Of a stretch of 64,000 bases of DNA, positions 43,205 through 61,974 are shown piece by piece. Every line of letters starts with the position of its first letter. The stretch's first letter is position 1. This stretch comes from Berghia stephanieae (taxonomy: Eukaryota > Mollusca > Gastropoda > Nudibranchia > Aeolidiidae). The stretch lies in contig CM067443.1 in the NCBI GenBank assembly GCA_034508935.3, positions 3,268,972-3,332,971 of the forward strand, in the 5' to 3' direction. The translations under genes were made by a program, and so were the position numbers. Below the pieces are notes generated by a model. That model made no database searches. It was not told the origin of the DNA and saw only the letters and a list, made by a program, of their open reading frames with translations.

Positions 43205-44719
43205 TGTTACACTCACTTTCGGACCGGAAGGCCCTGGGTTCGAGCCCGGCTCGTCGCAAAGTTAGGTCCCTGGAAAAGGCTCTTTACTAATATTCTCACT
43301 GTACTCGGGTGTACAACTACCTAGCCGTAAACAGCCTTGACTTAGAAAACATTGTAATATCGCCTGACAAACGTAATGCTGTTGGTCAGGGACCCAATTT
43401 GCTTACAAACCAGGACGTGGCGTAGAGGATGCCATTTTGCTGTTTACAAACAACATCTACAGGCATCTAGATCACGCTAGGAGCTATTGCAGATTGCTTT
43501 TTGCAGATTTTTCTTCAGCGTTCAATACAATGCAACCCCAGTTGGTTGTTCAAAAATTGACTAGTCTGAATTTAAACAGGTATATAATTGCTTGGGTGCT
43601 CGAATTTCTTACGGAGAGAGCACAATATGTTCAATTAGGGCAAAACAAATCTTCCTGTATAACTACAAATACTGGCGCTCCTCAAGGTTGTGTATTGTCC
43701 CCTGTATTATTCACAATATACACGAATGACTGTAGAAGTCAAAACCTGAGTGTACCTTTAATAAAGTTTGCAGATGACACCGCTCTTCAAGGCCTCATAA
43801 CAAATGGCAACGAAGTGGCTTATAGGCAAGAAATTGATAGATTTGTGTCTTGGTGTGATGCCCACCACCTAGAGCTTAACATAAGCAAGACAAAGGAGCT
43901 AGTGATTGACTTTAGGAGAGTGAAGGAACCGATAGAACCATTAAAATTAAAGGACCAATTCGTCCAGCGAGTTCCTCACTACAAATACCTTGGTGTAACG
44001 ATTGATGACAGGCTCAAGTGGGATGAACACTTGAAAATAATTAGGCATAAGATGTGCAGACGTACATATTTTTTATCAAAACTCTCTCAGTTTAGAATAG
44101 ATAAAACCCTCTGCACATTATTTTATAGAGCAGTAATCGAAAGTGTTTTGTCATTTTGTATAACAGCTTGGGAGGCAATTGCTTAGCAGTGGAAAGGAAC
44201 AAAATAAATTCAAATATTAAAAAATCCATTAAACGCTATATAAATGATGTTGACGATGTAGATCTTTTATACGAGAAATTTTGTATAAATAAAATAACTA
44301 AAATATTAAATGACCAGTATCATCCACTAAGACCATCAATTATTATGTCAGAAAGAAGTGGTCGCCCTTTCTCTATTTCAACGAAAACAGAGAGACACCG
44401 AAAATCTTTTCTGCCGTCCAGTATTAGGCTTTATAACAACAAGCAATAATCATTTTATATAATTATTTCTCATTTTTACTTTTTAAAAATATAAATATTA
44501 ATTTATTAATTTATTTGTTTTGCAATCTTTTCAATTTTCAATTTTATAGTGACAGTTTTAACTATTTTACAGTGTTGAAATTATTCATATTATAAAGCGC
44601 AGCTCTGGTTATAGAGCTGCTCCTTTTTTATATATATACATCCTATTTCCATTGTATTTTTATCTTATGTGTAAATTATAACACGTCTGTACAAAAAATT
44701 TCCTTTTTGGGATGCAATA

Positions 44720-44750
<31 letters not shown>

Positions 44751-44812
44751 GTAAAGCATTCTAAACACGTTTAGAAAATGGGCTTTATACAATCTCAATT
44801 TAAAAAAATTAT
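43205..44812 (+). repeat. tRNA-headed SINE, family C, copy 4, split by a LINE
   Basis: Left part 43205-43393 has the best box B in the window (GGGTTCGAGCCC, about 43238). Right part 44752-44812 resumes at GTAAAGCATTCTAAACACG, the expected continuation. A LINE fills the gap. Confidence 0.8.
43394..44751 (+). mobile_element. Rex1/L2-type LINE, 5' truncated
   Basis: RT from mid-palm onward: FAYKPGRGVEDAILL, LFADFSSAFNTMQP, GAPQGCVLSPVLFTIY, KFADDTALQGL, FRRVKEPIEPLKL, YKYLGVTIDDRLKWD and SVLSFCITAW (frame 43437-44174). One shift near 44170 leads to GNCLAVERNKINSNIKKSI and a stop at 44447. The 3' UTR has a hairpin GCAGCTCT..AGAGCTGC and ends GATGCAATAAAGT(ATT)n at 44727-44751. Light damage implies a fairly recent insertion. 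Confidence 0.85.
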
Positions 44813-44949
44813 TAATACCCCATCAGGGTCTCATCCAAGAACAAGGAAATAAAGCCACATAGAAAAGACCAGTGACACTGAAGTTGCGAACTGGTGAAGA
44901 GACCACCAGCCCAGGGTATGAGGAGCGTGTTCTCCAGTCCCATGGGGAT

Positions 44950-46020
44950 ATTTGTTTTAAAGGGTTCTATGGTGCTTACGACACTTAATGGTAATTTCAG
45001 CGCCAGTAAAAAGGATGATGCTTTGAATGGTCAAAAGATTTAGATTTAATTATTAAGAACCAAGGAAAATCGTAGGACAAATTGGACAAATTCAACAGAT
45101 CTCAGAAGTATTTTTTTTTTTTTTTTGTTTGTTGCTTTAGGTCTCTTCCAACACAATTGAGGTTATATGAGAGACCGCTGAAACAAAAAAACAAGCAATC
45201 TAACACTAACAAAAATAGTACAAATGTAAATCAAAATCATAACCTAAAGATATCATAAGCTAAATTATAAATAACCAAGAACAAACAGGCAGAAGATTTA
45301 CAGAAAAAAAAATATCCCCTGTCAAAAATACAATCACAAACCAAAGAAGCAGGATAGGCTAGTAAAGAGAAGAAGAAACGACATCACTATCGGATCGTAC
45401 ACCCATGCGAACATCATAGGTATACGATTCAAGGGTGATGCTCCCATCCAACCACCCGCTTCTCAGAAGTATATCCAAGAACAATGTATCCTTGTAGGTA
45501 GTCAAAAACCATCTGGAAGTTCCATACTGGCACCACCACAGGAATTCAGTCTAAAGAAATATGCCCAGATGGTGACAAAATAAAAAACATTTATAAAAGA
45601 TAACAATAAGAAATTGTATGATGAAGAGATGATTTACGAGGAAATATACGGCAACCCCTCATAATAAGATAGATCTATTCAGACACAAGCACAAGCACAA
45701 GACACCACTGAGAGGTACACGCTCAAATGTTTACAAAACATATTCACCAAAAAAAAAAAAATAAAAAAAAAATCTATATCTATATTTATATATCTATCTA
45801 TATATATATATATATCTATATATCAACGTGTTAGAGATGATTTACTAAGAAATAAATATCTCCCAAAAATAACCATACATTTGACGGTTCCCTCTCAATC
45901 AAGGACAAAACCAAGTAATCTCATTCCAAGACAAGGACAGAAAGCAAACTGGAAATAGATTTAGGGGGATAGAAACCCCACTGTTACCTCCCTGTCCACT
46001 CTGGAGACCCCACCCAGGTA
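44950..46020 (-). repeat. SINE-A copies, one interrupted by SINE-B
   Basis: A SINE-A begins at 44953 (GGGTTCTATGGTGCTTACGA), is interrupted at 45112-45460 by SINE-B, and resumes at 45473. A second copy covers about 45670-46020 and contains a poly(A)/(TATC)n expansion at 45748-45823. Confidence 0.75.
45112..45460 (-). repeat. SINE-B nested in SINE-A, 12 bp target duplication
   Basis: TCTCAGAAGTAT occurs at 45100-45111 and 45461-45472. The left end carries the long T run (complement of the A tail), then GGTCTCTTCCAACACAATTG and GAGAGACC. Nearly identical to the copies at 21394 and 48211. Confidence 0.9.
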
Positions 46021-46555
46021 TTTGATCCTCGCCGAAAAGGGAGAAACTCAAATTATTTCTTCGACTAATGTAAAGTTAATCAGAGAAGTGATTTTACTGG
46101 AGAAAAGCTAACACACCCCCTCCCATTCGACATTTCCCTCACAGGCTTTCTGCTAAGGTCTGAGCATAATCATGAACAGATTGAGGGAATAAAAGAAAAC
46201 CCCGTAGCCTAACTTAGTGCTTGGGTTATTGCTTGATATGCAATAACACAATGGGCCACCACAGCACAAAAATAAAAATTAAAAAACGAACAAATAATGT
46301 ACTTTATTCAGTAATTTAATATTGCAAGTAACTTGTATTAATAATTCAATCGAGGAATCTTCATATCATCAAAATATGTAGGGTGCATTTCTTTCACATA
46401 TGGTATGCAGTAGTCAAAAGCTCACTAGATCGGACTGGCAAAGACAGTAACTAATAGTGTAAATTAATTAGATTAAACATATTGAATAACGTCAAAAATG
46501 GGATAAGATTTGATATTGGCTTGAATTCAGATAAAAAACAAACCACTCGCTTATT
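46021..46555. other. Unassigned DNA between SINE-A copies
   Basis: AT-rich. No coding or repeat match recognised. Confidence 0.4.
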
Positions 46556-46559
46556 AGAA

Positions 46560-46995
46560 TTTTGCAAGTAACAAGCATCAAAGAAAAAGTAAGACAGAGG
46601 GGACTGGTTCAAATATGAAACAGAAAATTGCATGAGCAATCTATATCAATGTGCCTATTTTGACATAAACTAATAGTCACATCCAGGCACACGCTATGAA
46701 GTATATACTCCAATGTTTACAAAGAACAATATTATATATATATATTCAAAACGAAATCGATAACAGTATATTATAACATGGATTTACAAGGGGAAAAAAT
46801 CTCTCTCTCTCTCTCTCAAAAAAAAAAAAAAGGAACTATATATTTTATTGCTTCCCTATAAGAATCCCTGCCACAACATGGGACTCCCCCAAGATATGTC
46901 AATCCAGAACAAAGACAAGAGCGACATGAAAAGGGAAGCAGATTTAGGGGGGATAGAAGACACAGCAATATAGTGACCTCTCGACCACCATGGGA
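46560..46995 (-). repeat. SINE-A, diverged minus copy
   Basis: Blocks AAGTAAGACAGAGGGGACTGG, CATCCAGGCACACGC and GGGGGGATAGAAGACACAGC in the expected minus order. The 3' hairpin is absent. Confidence 0.7.
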
Positions 46996-47163
46996 AATAT
47001 AAGTTTCTGATCCATATATTTTTCTGAATGAAAATAACACAATGTTACGCTTTTTTATTTTATTCCCTATGGGTTTCTTTCCAATCAAAACAGTTTAACA
47101 TCTTATCTTAATTAAAGCTTTTAAAAATTAATTGTTATTTGTGGAGGAAAATATAAAACTGAA

Positions 47164-47885
47164 TAGTTTGTTTTTAATGGCTTTACGGCGCTTGCAACAC
47201 ATTAAGGTCACATCAGTGCCAGTAAAAAGGAAGAAGATGGGATAGTAAAAAGTTCTAGAATTACAATTAAAGCACCTAAGAAATGGTAAGACAAAGGGGA
47301 ATTCGTTCAAATAGGAAACAGATGTAGATTCCAAGAGCACACTATCAAAGTACTTAGTTTGAGATCACCTAAAAGTCTCATCCTGACACAAGCACAGGTC
47401 CCCACTAAGAGGAACACACTCAAATGTGTACAAATCATATGTAAAACAAAAACAATACATGCACAACAGATAGATGATTTACAAGAAAAAAAATATCATC
47501 TCCCAAAACTCTATAAATTGGACTGTTTCCCTCCCATCTAGGATAACCGGCCAGGGCCAGGACAAAACCAAGTAATCTCATCCCAAGACAAAGACAGAAA
47601 GCATGTTGGAAAACAACTATAGATAGTATGCAGATGACGTCACTCAGGCCTTTGTTATTGTTTTTGCCATCCGCGTTTGTGAGTTGTTCTCACTTAACTG
47701 TATTAACCAGACTATAAAAGTTCATGGTTACACAGAGTCAGAGTTTGTGTGTTGGTCTGTTATACTTCCGGATGGCAATGTTGTGAACTCCTTGGCCAAG
47801 CGCATTCTATCTATAAGGGGATAAAAGACATAGTAAGTGCCTCCCTGCCCACTATTATGGGAGGCCAGGAACCCCACCCAGAAAA
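47164..47885 (-). repeat. SINE-A interrupted by MITE M2
   Basis: Left part has the intact hairpin (GGCGCTTGCAACACATTAAG..CAGTGCC) and runs to 47628. It resumes at 47817 with AGGGGATAAAAGACATAG and ends near 47880. Confidence 0.85.
47629..47816. mobile_element. MITE family M2, copy 2, nested in SINE-A
   Basis: Ends TATAGATAGTATGCAG and, in complement, TATAGATAGAATGCGC, inserted at a TA in the SINE-A sequence GGAAAACAACTATAAGGGG. About 180 bp matching 36190-36368 in reverse. Confidence 0.85.
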
Positions 47886-47949
47886 TTGAATCCATTGATA
47901 TCAAATTTGGATCATAGAAAAAGAACTAACAGATTTTATTTTGTTGCTC

Positions 47950-48198
47950 ATTTGTTTTCAGGCGATGACGTGCCTTCACTACTTTTAGTTTTAGGTCATT
48001 TTTAGCGTCAATAAAAGGAGATGTCCAGCACCAGTTAAAGGACAGATGAAGGGACAGTTCAAAATTATCGAGCTGCAATCAAAAGCACTCTAAAATGGAC
48101 TGATTCAAATTGGTAACAAAGTAGAATCTAAGAACAATCCATAAAATTGTTGAGATTAAGTCAATGTAAAAGTCACATCCCGACTCAAGAAGAGGATC
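47950..48198 (-). repeat. SINE-A fragment, diverged
   Basis: AGGTCATTTTTAGCG, ATAAAAGGAGATG and CATCCCGACTCAAGAAGAGGATC follow the family order. It ends at the left target duplication of a SINE-B. Confidence 0.6.
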
Positions 48199-48210
48199 GT
48201 GCTAATGTTT

Positions 48211-48530
48211 TGTTTGTTGCTTTAGGTCTCTTCCAACACAATTGAGGTTATATGAGAGACCGCTGAAACAAAAAAACAAGCAATCTAACAAAAATAGTAC
48301 AAATGTAAACCAAAATCATAACCTAAAGACATCATAAGCTAAATTATAAATAACCAAGAACAAACAGGCAGAAGATTTACAGAAAAAAAAATATCCCCTG
48401 TCAAAAATACAATCACAAACCAAAGAAGCAGGATAGGCTAGTAAAGAGAAGAAGAAACGACATCACTATCGGATCGTACACCCATGCGAACATCATAGGT
48501 ATATGACTCAAGGGTGATGCTCCCATCCAA
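48211..48530 (-). repeat. SINE-B, 12 bp target duplication
   Basis: GTGCTAATGTTT at 48199-48210 and 48531-48542. About 320 bp, near identical to the other two copies. Confidence 0.9.
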
Positions 48531-48542
48531 GTGCTAATGTTT

Positions 48543-49030
48543 GTTTATTTTTAAGGGTTCTATGGCGTTTGCTACACATTTAGGTCATTTCAGCACCAGT
48601 CAAAATGCAGAAAATGGGGAGAATGAAAAAATTCTAGATTTACAAATAAAAACAGGAGAAAAAGATAAAAGGGAATGGTTCAAATAGGGAACATGTAGAT
48701 TCCAAGTCCCACTTTCATGATTCATTGTACTTAGTTTGTACATTCGGACACAAGCACACGATCTCACTGAGAGGAATACACTCAAATGTCTACTATGACT
48801 ATGACATATTAAAAACAAAAACTATAACAGCACATAACAGAGAGATGTTTTACAAGGAAAACATCTGCCAAAACTATAACTATATATTTGACTATTTCCC
48901 TCTCAGCCAAGGTCTCCGACCAGGGCCAGAACAAAACTAAGTAATCTCATTCCAAGACAAAAACAGAAAGCAAGTTGGAAAACATATATAGGGGAATAGA
49001 AGACAAAGCAAGTGATCTCCCTGTCCCACT
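48543..49030 (-). repeat. SINE-A, minus copy
   Basis: From TTTTTAAGGGTTCTATGGCG to TGATCTCCCTGTCCCAC. The middle is diverged. Confidence 0.75.
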
Positions 49031-49069
49031 TTAATGCAGAGGATCCTGCTAACAGGAAGACGCTCAAAT

Positions 49070-49605
49070 GTTTTTGTTTTTGTTTTTAAGGGTTTTACGG
49101 CGCTTGCAACACATTTAGGTTATATCAGCGCCAGTAAAAAGGAAGAAAATGGGATAGTCGAAAGTTCTAGAATTACAATTAAAGCCACCCAAGAGAGAGT
49201 TAGACAAAGGGGACTTGGGAACAAATAGGGATCAGATGTAGATTCCAAGAGCATACCATCAATGTACTTAGCTTGAGATCACCTATAAGTCTCATCCGGA
49301 CACAAGCACAAAATCCAACAAGGAGGAATACACTCAGATGCTTACATCATACATTAAAAATAAATATAATAATACATAACAGAGAGATGATTTACAAGGA
49401 AAAAAAATATCATCTCTCAAAACAATAACTATGCATTTGACTGTTTCCCCCCAGCCAGGACTCGGGCCAGGGCCAGGACAAAACCAAGTGATCTCATTCC
49501 AAGACAAAGACAGAAAGCATGTTGGAAAACACAGATATAAGGGATAGAAGACACAGTATGTACCCCCTGCCCGCTATGGGAGGTCAGGATCCCCACCCAG
49601 ACGCT
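49070..49605 (-). repeat. SINE-A, minus copy, well preserved
   Basis: Intact hairpin (GGCGCTTGCAACACATTTAG..ATCAGCGCC), full body and 5' end CCCGCTATGGGAGGTCAGG. Similar to the copy at 20261. Confidence 0.9.
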
Positions 49606-50065
49606 CAAATGTTTAACAAAATAAAGTACATAACATAGAGATAAATTAAAAAATTTGCGCCGCCATCTTGTCAGGGCTAAAACAAGACCAAGTAATCTCA
49701 TTCCAGGACAAAGACAGAGAGCAGCAGGGAAAGTAATATCGCGGGATTAGACTCGTCGGATCAGCATTGTAGAAAGGGAAGAAGGACAATAAACAAGTAA
49801 TTAAAGTTTGGTGCACGTAATACGTCTTGAGTCATAAAAACTAAGATGAATAAGACAAATAGAAGTAGTTTGTGTTTTGGAGTTTTCTGTGCTTGCAACA
49901 TTTATAGGTGATTTTCAGAGAGGGAAAGGTTGAATAAGATGACAGACGTTAATTTAAAAGCACCAAAGAGAAATGTCGACAAAGGGGGCCTAGCTCAAGC
50001 AGAGAACAGACGCAATTCCAAGAGCAATCCACCCATGTGTTTAATTTGAAACCGTATAAAAGTTC
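49606..50065 (-). repeat. SINE-A fragments, two diverged pieces
   Basis: 49606-49735 carries CAAGACCAAGTAATCTCATTCC; 49865-50065 carries TTTTCTGTGCTTGCAACA and ATTCCAAGAGCAATCCACC. Confidence 0.6.
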
Positions 50066-51170
50066 TATAACCAGAAATAATTTACAAACAAAAACAAAAC
50101 AACCTTTCCCTACTCCCCCCCCCCCCCCCCCCCCCCCAATAAAATAAACTAATGAAGCAAAACTTATTTGATGAAACTATAGAATATTGCTAGAAGAAAC
50201 GAAAACATTTGAAAAAAAAATATTGTAAACCACGGTATGAAAAAAAAAGGAAAAGTGAGAGGATATTCATATCACAACATATGACAAGAATTTGGCATTG
50301 AAAATTTAAAAATACAATTCTCATATATTGCGAATAAAAATATGCCTAATGAAAGGTCCTCTATCGATGTTGATTTCAGTTAATCAAAATGGAAACATTT
50401 AATATTTATGAGCAGTAAGTGGTAAGCACCTCTTCTTTTATCAATAAACACTAGACTTAAGCTTTACAATACAACTCTCATAATAAAGTTTTCAACTACT
50501 CTAGCGGAATTCACAAAATGGGTATGCCTTTAGGATTTTAATTTTCATGTGTGGCCTATGGCACTTATTAAAAAAGTTGGAAACATTTCTTAATATGACA
50601 AAATATATCAAGGATGTATATGAAGGATGTAATAATTCAGGCCTGTAAATCGTCTTTTCCAAAATTGTTTGAAAATGTATATTAACCACCGGTGACCTTA
50701 TTTTGAAGGTCGCTTCCACAATCTATTAATGTTTCGGGCATGTTGCAGAATAGTTTATTGTTAATTCTTGTACTTATTCTTTGTCTTTATGAGAAAGCGG
50801 CTCTGAGAGCTATTTTTTCTTGCAGACGAAGCCAGCAAAACAAAACTGGACAAAAGACATCCTTTCGCTTTTGAATGAAATAATCGCTTTTTTAATAAAA
50901 AATGAGCCGAAAAATCATTTCGACAATGTTCAGACGAACAATCACAAATTACAAAGGAACTATAAAGTCGAAGATTGTCTGTCTGAAAAATTACAAAGAC
51001 TTATAGAATTGCATCAAATTTCTGTGTGAAGATATACAAGATAATAAGAGATGTCACAAATGTGAGTTGGTAAAACTGAGCGAGTGCGAGAACGACTGTG
51101 AGAGGTAGTCACAAACGATAAAACACAGAGAAATAGGGAATCCCTTTGATGGCCACACACTGTGCCTGCA

Positions 51171-51254
<84 letters not shown>

Positions 51255-51470
51255 TGACCTAACTATAGTTATATAATACGATACTGACTATGATATTCTT
51301 CAGTATTTTCATCCACAGTTTTAAGTTTCCCGTGATTTTTAATTTCAATTTAGGTACTTTTTTTTCCATGCAGGATCAAATTTCTTTAAATTTATTATTG
51401 TATCCCTGAGGTAGAGAATAATGGATTGGCTGATTTCAGGCAATTGCTTGAGAATTTACAGCCCTGATTA
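50066..51470. other. Intergenic DNA with C run and (GA)n
   Basis: A C run of 27 bases lies at about 50113-50139, and (GA)n at about 51174-51252. A 69-codon frame at 50820-51029 has no recognisable domain and is not called as a gene. Confidence 0.5.
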
Positions 51471-51474
51471 TTAT

Positions 51475-52020
51475 TATCATTTTTAAGGGTTTTATGACGC
51501 TTGCGCCACTTGTAGGTCATTGCAGCACCAGTAAAAAGGAAAGAAATGAGATGGTCAAAAAACTCTAGAATTATGATTAAAAGCACCTGAGAAAAAATGA
51601 GACAACATGGACTGGTTCCCATAGAAGAGAACAATAGTAGATTCCAAGAGCAAACATTAAAACATTTGGTTTGAGATCATCTAATAGTCTAATCCAACGC
51701 AATCACAAGTTCCAACTCTGAGGAATACACTTAGACATTTACAATATTATCAAAAAAAAAAAAAAAAAAAGTGATAATAGATCAAAACAGAAATAATTTA
51801 CAGAGGAGAAAAAAATGTCATACCCCAAAACAACTATTATACATTTGACCGTTTCCCTCTGGGCTAAGGACTCCAACCAAGGCTAAGACAAAAACCAAGT
51901 AATCTGAATCCATGACAAATCCAGAAAGAAAACTGGAAAAGATAGGGGGATAGACGACACAGTACAGGTGACCTCCCCGCCCATCATGGGAATGGGAGGT
52001 CAAAAGACCCCACCCAGTCA
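51475..52020 (-). repeat. SINE-A, minus copy
   Basis: From TTTTTAAGGGTTTTATGACG to CCATCATGGGAATGGGAGG. Moderately diverged. Confidence 0.8.
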
Positions 52021-55000
52021 TGTGAAGGAGATCAGATACTAGTAAACTTTTTTTCAAACATACATACAGCTTTATGAATTAAACAACATTTTAATCAAAT
52101 CCAAATAGCAGACATTCACAGAAACTCCATTCTCCATTTATTCCATATTAACAATTTAAAACATTCTTACATTGGCATCCTGCATTTATGGAACTTGGTG
52201 AGTTACAACAATTCAAATAAATCACAACTAAGTTCTGTAATATTAAGTAAAAGAAAGAAAATTCTAATTTACATGAATTATAGTAAACAACATGTTTGAA
52301 GACAAAAGCAATTATATCGGACAAAAGCTTCATGCAGAAAATTCTTAAATTTAAAAAACTGCATTCTTTAAAGCTTTGTGGCCATTTAATCCAAAATATA
52401 AATAGAAGGATAAAGATGGGGACATGAAAATAAGTATCAAAAGTAATCAGCGATAGTTACTGGACCAATATTGACAATTCTTTATAAATGGCTGGTAATA
52501 ATAATTTAAAGAAACCAGCTAAATATAAAATCTGTACACAAAATACCAACGTAACACGACGTTATTTCATCAATTATGAGGGATATAACTACAAACCATA
52601 AGGTGGGGCTACTTTGGTCTAAAAACAAAAAACAACCCCCCCCCCCCCCCCCCCGCCCCCCAAAAAAAAATAAAGAAGAGAAAAAGTTTTAAAGCCCCCC
52701 CCCCCCCCCCCCCCCCCCCTTCAAATAAACAATTTAAAGAAAAAAATAAGGGTCCCAAAGTAATGCCATATCAAGCAATGTGACATATTACAATAAATTA
52801 CAATTAATTTGTACGAAATAAAATGACTTGAAAGACAACAGATTGCGTGGTTGGTAAGACAAATCAATCCATCAATTTGCTTTGTTACAAAACAAAACAA
52901 AAAAAGACTTTAACAAACATATATAAACAAAAAAGACAGTACAGTACAAATTACGTTTCTGTTATCTATGAAAATTCATATATAATATTTTCACTTGCAT
53001 TTGAAACCTATTCCTTTCACTTGATCATGACCAAATGCATTCTGTTTTTGTCACACTAGTCAACTGTGTAGAAAATGACCATTCAAGACACAATTAAAAC
53101 TTGAAGGTGAATCTATAATAAGCTACTCAAAAACAGAAGGCTCACAAGTTTTTAACTTATTTTAAAAAGCAGTCCTTCGAAAACCATTAGGCCCCTGGTG
53201 CCGGAATATATCTTAGTTTTGACACAAGACACAAACCATAACAATTGCTTGCTACCCTTAGGATGGGATGCTAATCGATTGCTTTCCATCACCCCTAACA
53301 AACCCAACAACTCAATCTTGGATGATGGAGGAGTCAGATAAAAATCTCGAATACACTTAACAGGAGGTCATTTCAAGACCAGTGAAAAGGAATGCGATAA
53401 AATAGTATGAAATGAACATGGTGTTTAAATGATTTAAGTGTGGGCAGAGAGAAAAAAATCGAATGGAATTTTAAATGGCAGGTATTATGTTAAGATCTAT
53501 TTTCTATTACGACAAGTTGATGGATCTTGCAATTCATATCTCAACATTGCTCACTTCAGTAACGTCCTATTATTTTTCGGCAACCAACTTGAAAGCTTAT
53601 GCTTCCTCTATGAATAACATGCATATGCTTATAATGGCCCATCACTTGATGGAAACAAAAACAAGAAGCCATCTCGATCAACTGGCTATCTTTTATGTGT
53701 GCTAAACGATCTGATTATGCAAAAGGATGTGAAAAAACAATATGGGATAGCTAAAGGGGAAGAAAATGATCTGCTAAGCACGAAATCAATATTAAGATGG
53801 GCTTGAAAAGTTGAACTTTCTGGACCCCTCGAAAAAAAAAACAATCCATCAGTAATGATAATAATAATGATATTAATAATAATAATAATATTAAAAAAAA
53901 AAAAAATTAAATTTTTTTATTTTTTTTTTAAAATAAAATAATAATATAGTGCCTTATGTTGAAACTTAAAGGGCTTTAAAAAAAACAACCCAACTAGACA
54001 CTGTTTACAAAGAATACAATTACACTGTGAAACCAAATCAACAAGCAAGCAATTTAGAGTCCCTTTCATTCTATAGAAACTGGATAAATTTTGGCTTCAT
54101 GAGACTCATGATTCTAAGAAAGGGCAACAATGGGGCACCCTAACACGCAACTTTTAAGTCAATAAATTCAAAAGTGTTAGCAAGGAAAGATGTGGTAAAA
54201 CAAGAGTTTTAAGACTGCTAGAATCTGCAATCAATTCTTTTTTATCTTTGAATTTGGTTCGTTTTTTAGCAATGCATTTATCAATTGTAATTGTATGGTC
54301 AGATCATTATACAAATTAAATCTAAACAAGCTTACAACATTCATTTGTTCAGTTCGGATCTGATCAATCCTCATTTTATAGTGAAATATTGCCATAATTA
54401 TGCATACAATTATTTAATCATAAATTTTAGAAAAATTAAATATCTTTCTTTAATCTGTTTTGATTACATGAAAAGTTTTCATTTCTCAAAAAATCAAAAT
54501 ATAATTCGTGAATTTATCATGAAACAAAAAAAGGCCTGGTGCACATAACCATGACGACAATCCTAGTTCTGTCCGAGGCCATTAAGTGATCAAAAATTCT
54601 TTACCCATAGAACAAATGTCTGACAAAATACATGACTGACTTGAAGAGAGTGAGATGCCGCATTTAGTCAGACAAAAATAAAACCAAAATTGTAGTTGAG
54701 ACAAATATGAACAATATTTTTAAAAACAACCCCCCCCCCCCCCCCCTTTTAAAGGCCCAAGAAATCTCATTTACTTTCACATCAAAATACACTATTTTTT
54801 AAAGTAATTGGCAGTAAGTCTTATAAAAATACTTTCGGTAAATACTAGAACAGGGCAAGTAAAAGCTTGAAAGTTGGGCAAATACAAAGTAATGGGATGT
54901 AACAGTAATGGTAACAGGAACTGTGGAGCGCTGACTTTGAAAGAAAGAAATTTTAAAAGAAACAGAAGTGCAATTTGAACATAGGACGAGGGGAAGTTGA

Positions 55001-55867
55001 AATTGCTGTTGCAAGGGTTTGGTTTTATTCTGAAATAACATCATCCAATTACAATTTCCACCAAAAGTACAACATTGTTACGGTGATTTTTGTTGAAAGT
55101 GGTTAATTCTGCAGAAAAAATCAGGTAGTTAAGAGAAATTAATTGCTCTTTTAACAGAATTTTGTCTCTTTGCTAAAGAAGTGAGCATACATGCATCATG
55201 TGATCACTCCACAATGTCACATCTCTCTGAACAAAACGGGCCACAACTTAAAAAGAATAGGAAAAAAGAGGTAAAACAACACCGTTCAATCTAATCCGTT
55301 CAAGACGAGAATTGAACTTGCTCTAACTTGACATCAGATCATAGCATTTTCAACCAAAGATAAATTCCCTCTTTTGTAAAGGACCAGTGAGTCTTAATTC
55401 TATGGTCATGGATAATGATGATGTGGAAGATCAAGAGGTGGAGGATGATGATTATAAGGTGTGGTTAAAATGGTTATTCATAGTGGTGAACTTTGAGGAC
55501 TAAATGTTGCATGCCGACAAGACAACCTCTGCCACTTACTCTGTCATGTGACAGGCTTCATTATATTTCCTTCATAGTCCTTACTTACTTGAGATTAATT
55601 TCCAACACTGTCACCATTTACTTTGAGAAAAAATAAAAGTAGTGTAACTGAGGAACGAACAAAAGTAAGTAACAGCTGACCTCTTACAAGTAACAAGTAA
55701 TGACAAAGCTCTAGTAAATACCCAGTTATCATTGGGCAATATTGGTAACATGTTTACACTCACAACTAGCAGTACAACAACAAATTCAAAACATCAACAA
55801 ATTTCAACAGGTTACGAATGCCATCAGCTGATATAATTTCCACTCATGGGTGTAGAATATATTGTCT
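52021..55867 (-). other. Downstream region of the acyltransferase gene, likely includes its 3' UTR
   Basis: Almost free of the repeats that fill the block to its left, apart from a short SINE-A scrap near 53360-53400. C runs lie at about 52637-52654, 52696-52719 and 54731-54746. A minus-strand AATAAA lies at about 52137-52142. How much is transcribed is unknown. The 76-codon frame at 53475-53705 is not supported as a gene. Confidence 0.35.
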
Positions 55868-61853
<5,986 letters not shown>

Positions 61854-61974
61854 CTGAGAGGTGAGAAAAACAAAACAAAACATATGTCTGAGACTGAAAA
61901 ATAAAGTCACAATCTAAAATTTGTTGGTGAAATTGTTCATGGAATAGAAACAAATAAAATGAGCACTTCCTAGG

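Noticed and set aside
43205-44450. A host gene containing the RT frame
   Set aside because: The RT motifs, 3' UTR hairpin and (ATT)n tail define a LINE inserted into a SINE.
53475-53705. 76-codon frame downstream of the acyltransferase gene
   Set aside because: No homology recognised, no supporting splice or regulatory context, and AT-rich composition like its surroundings.
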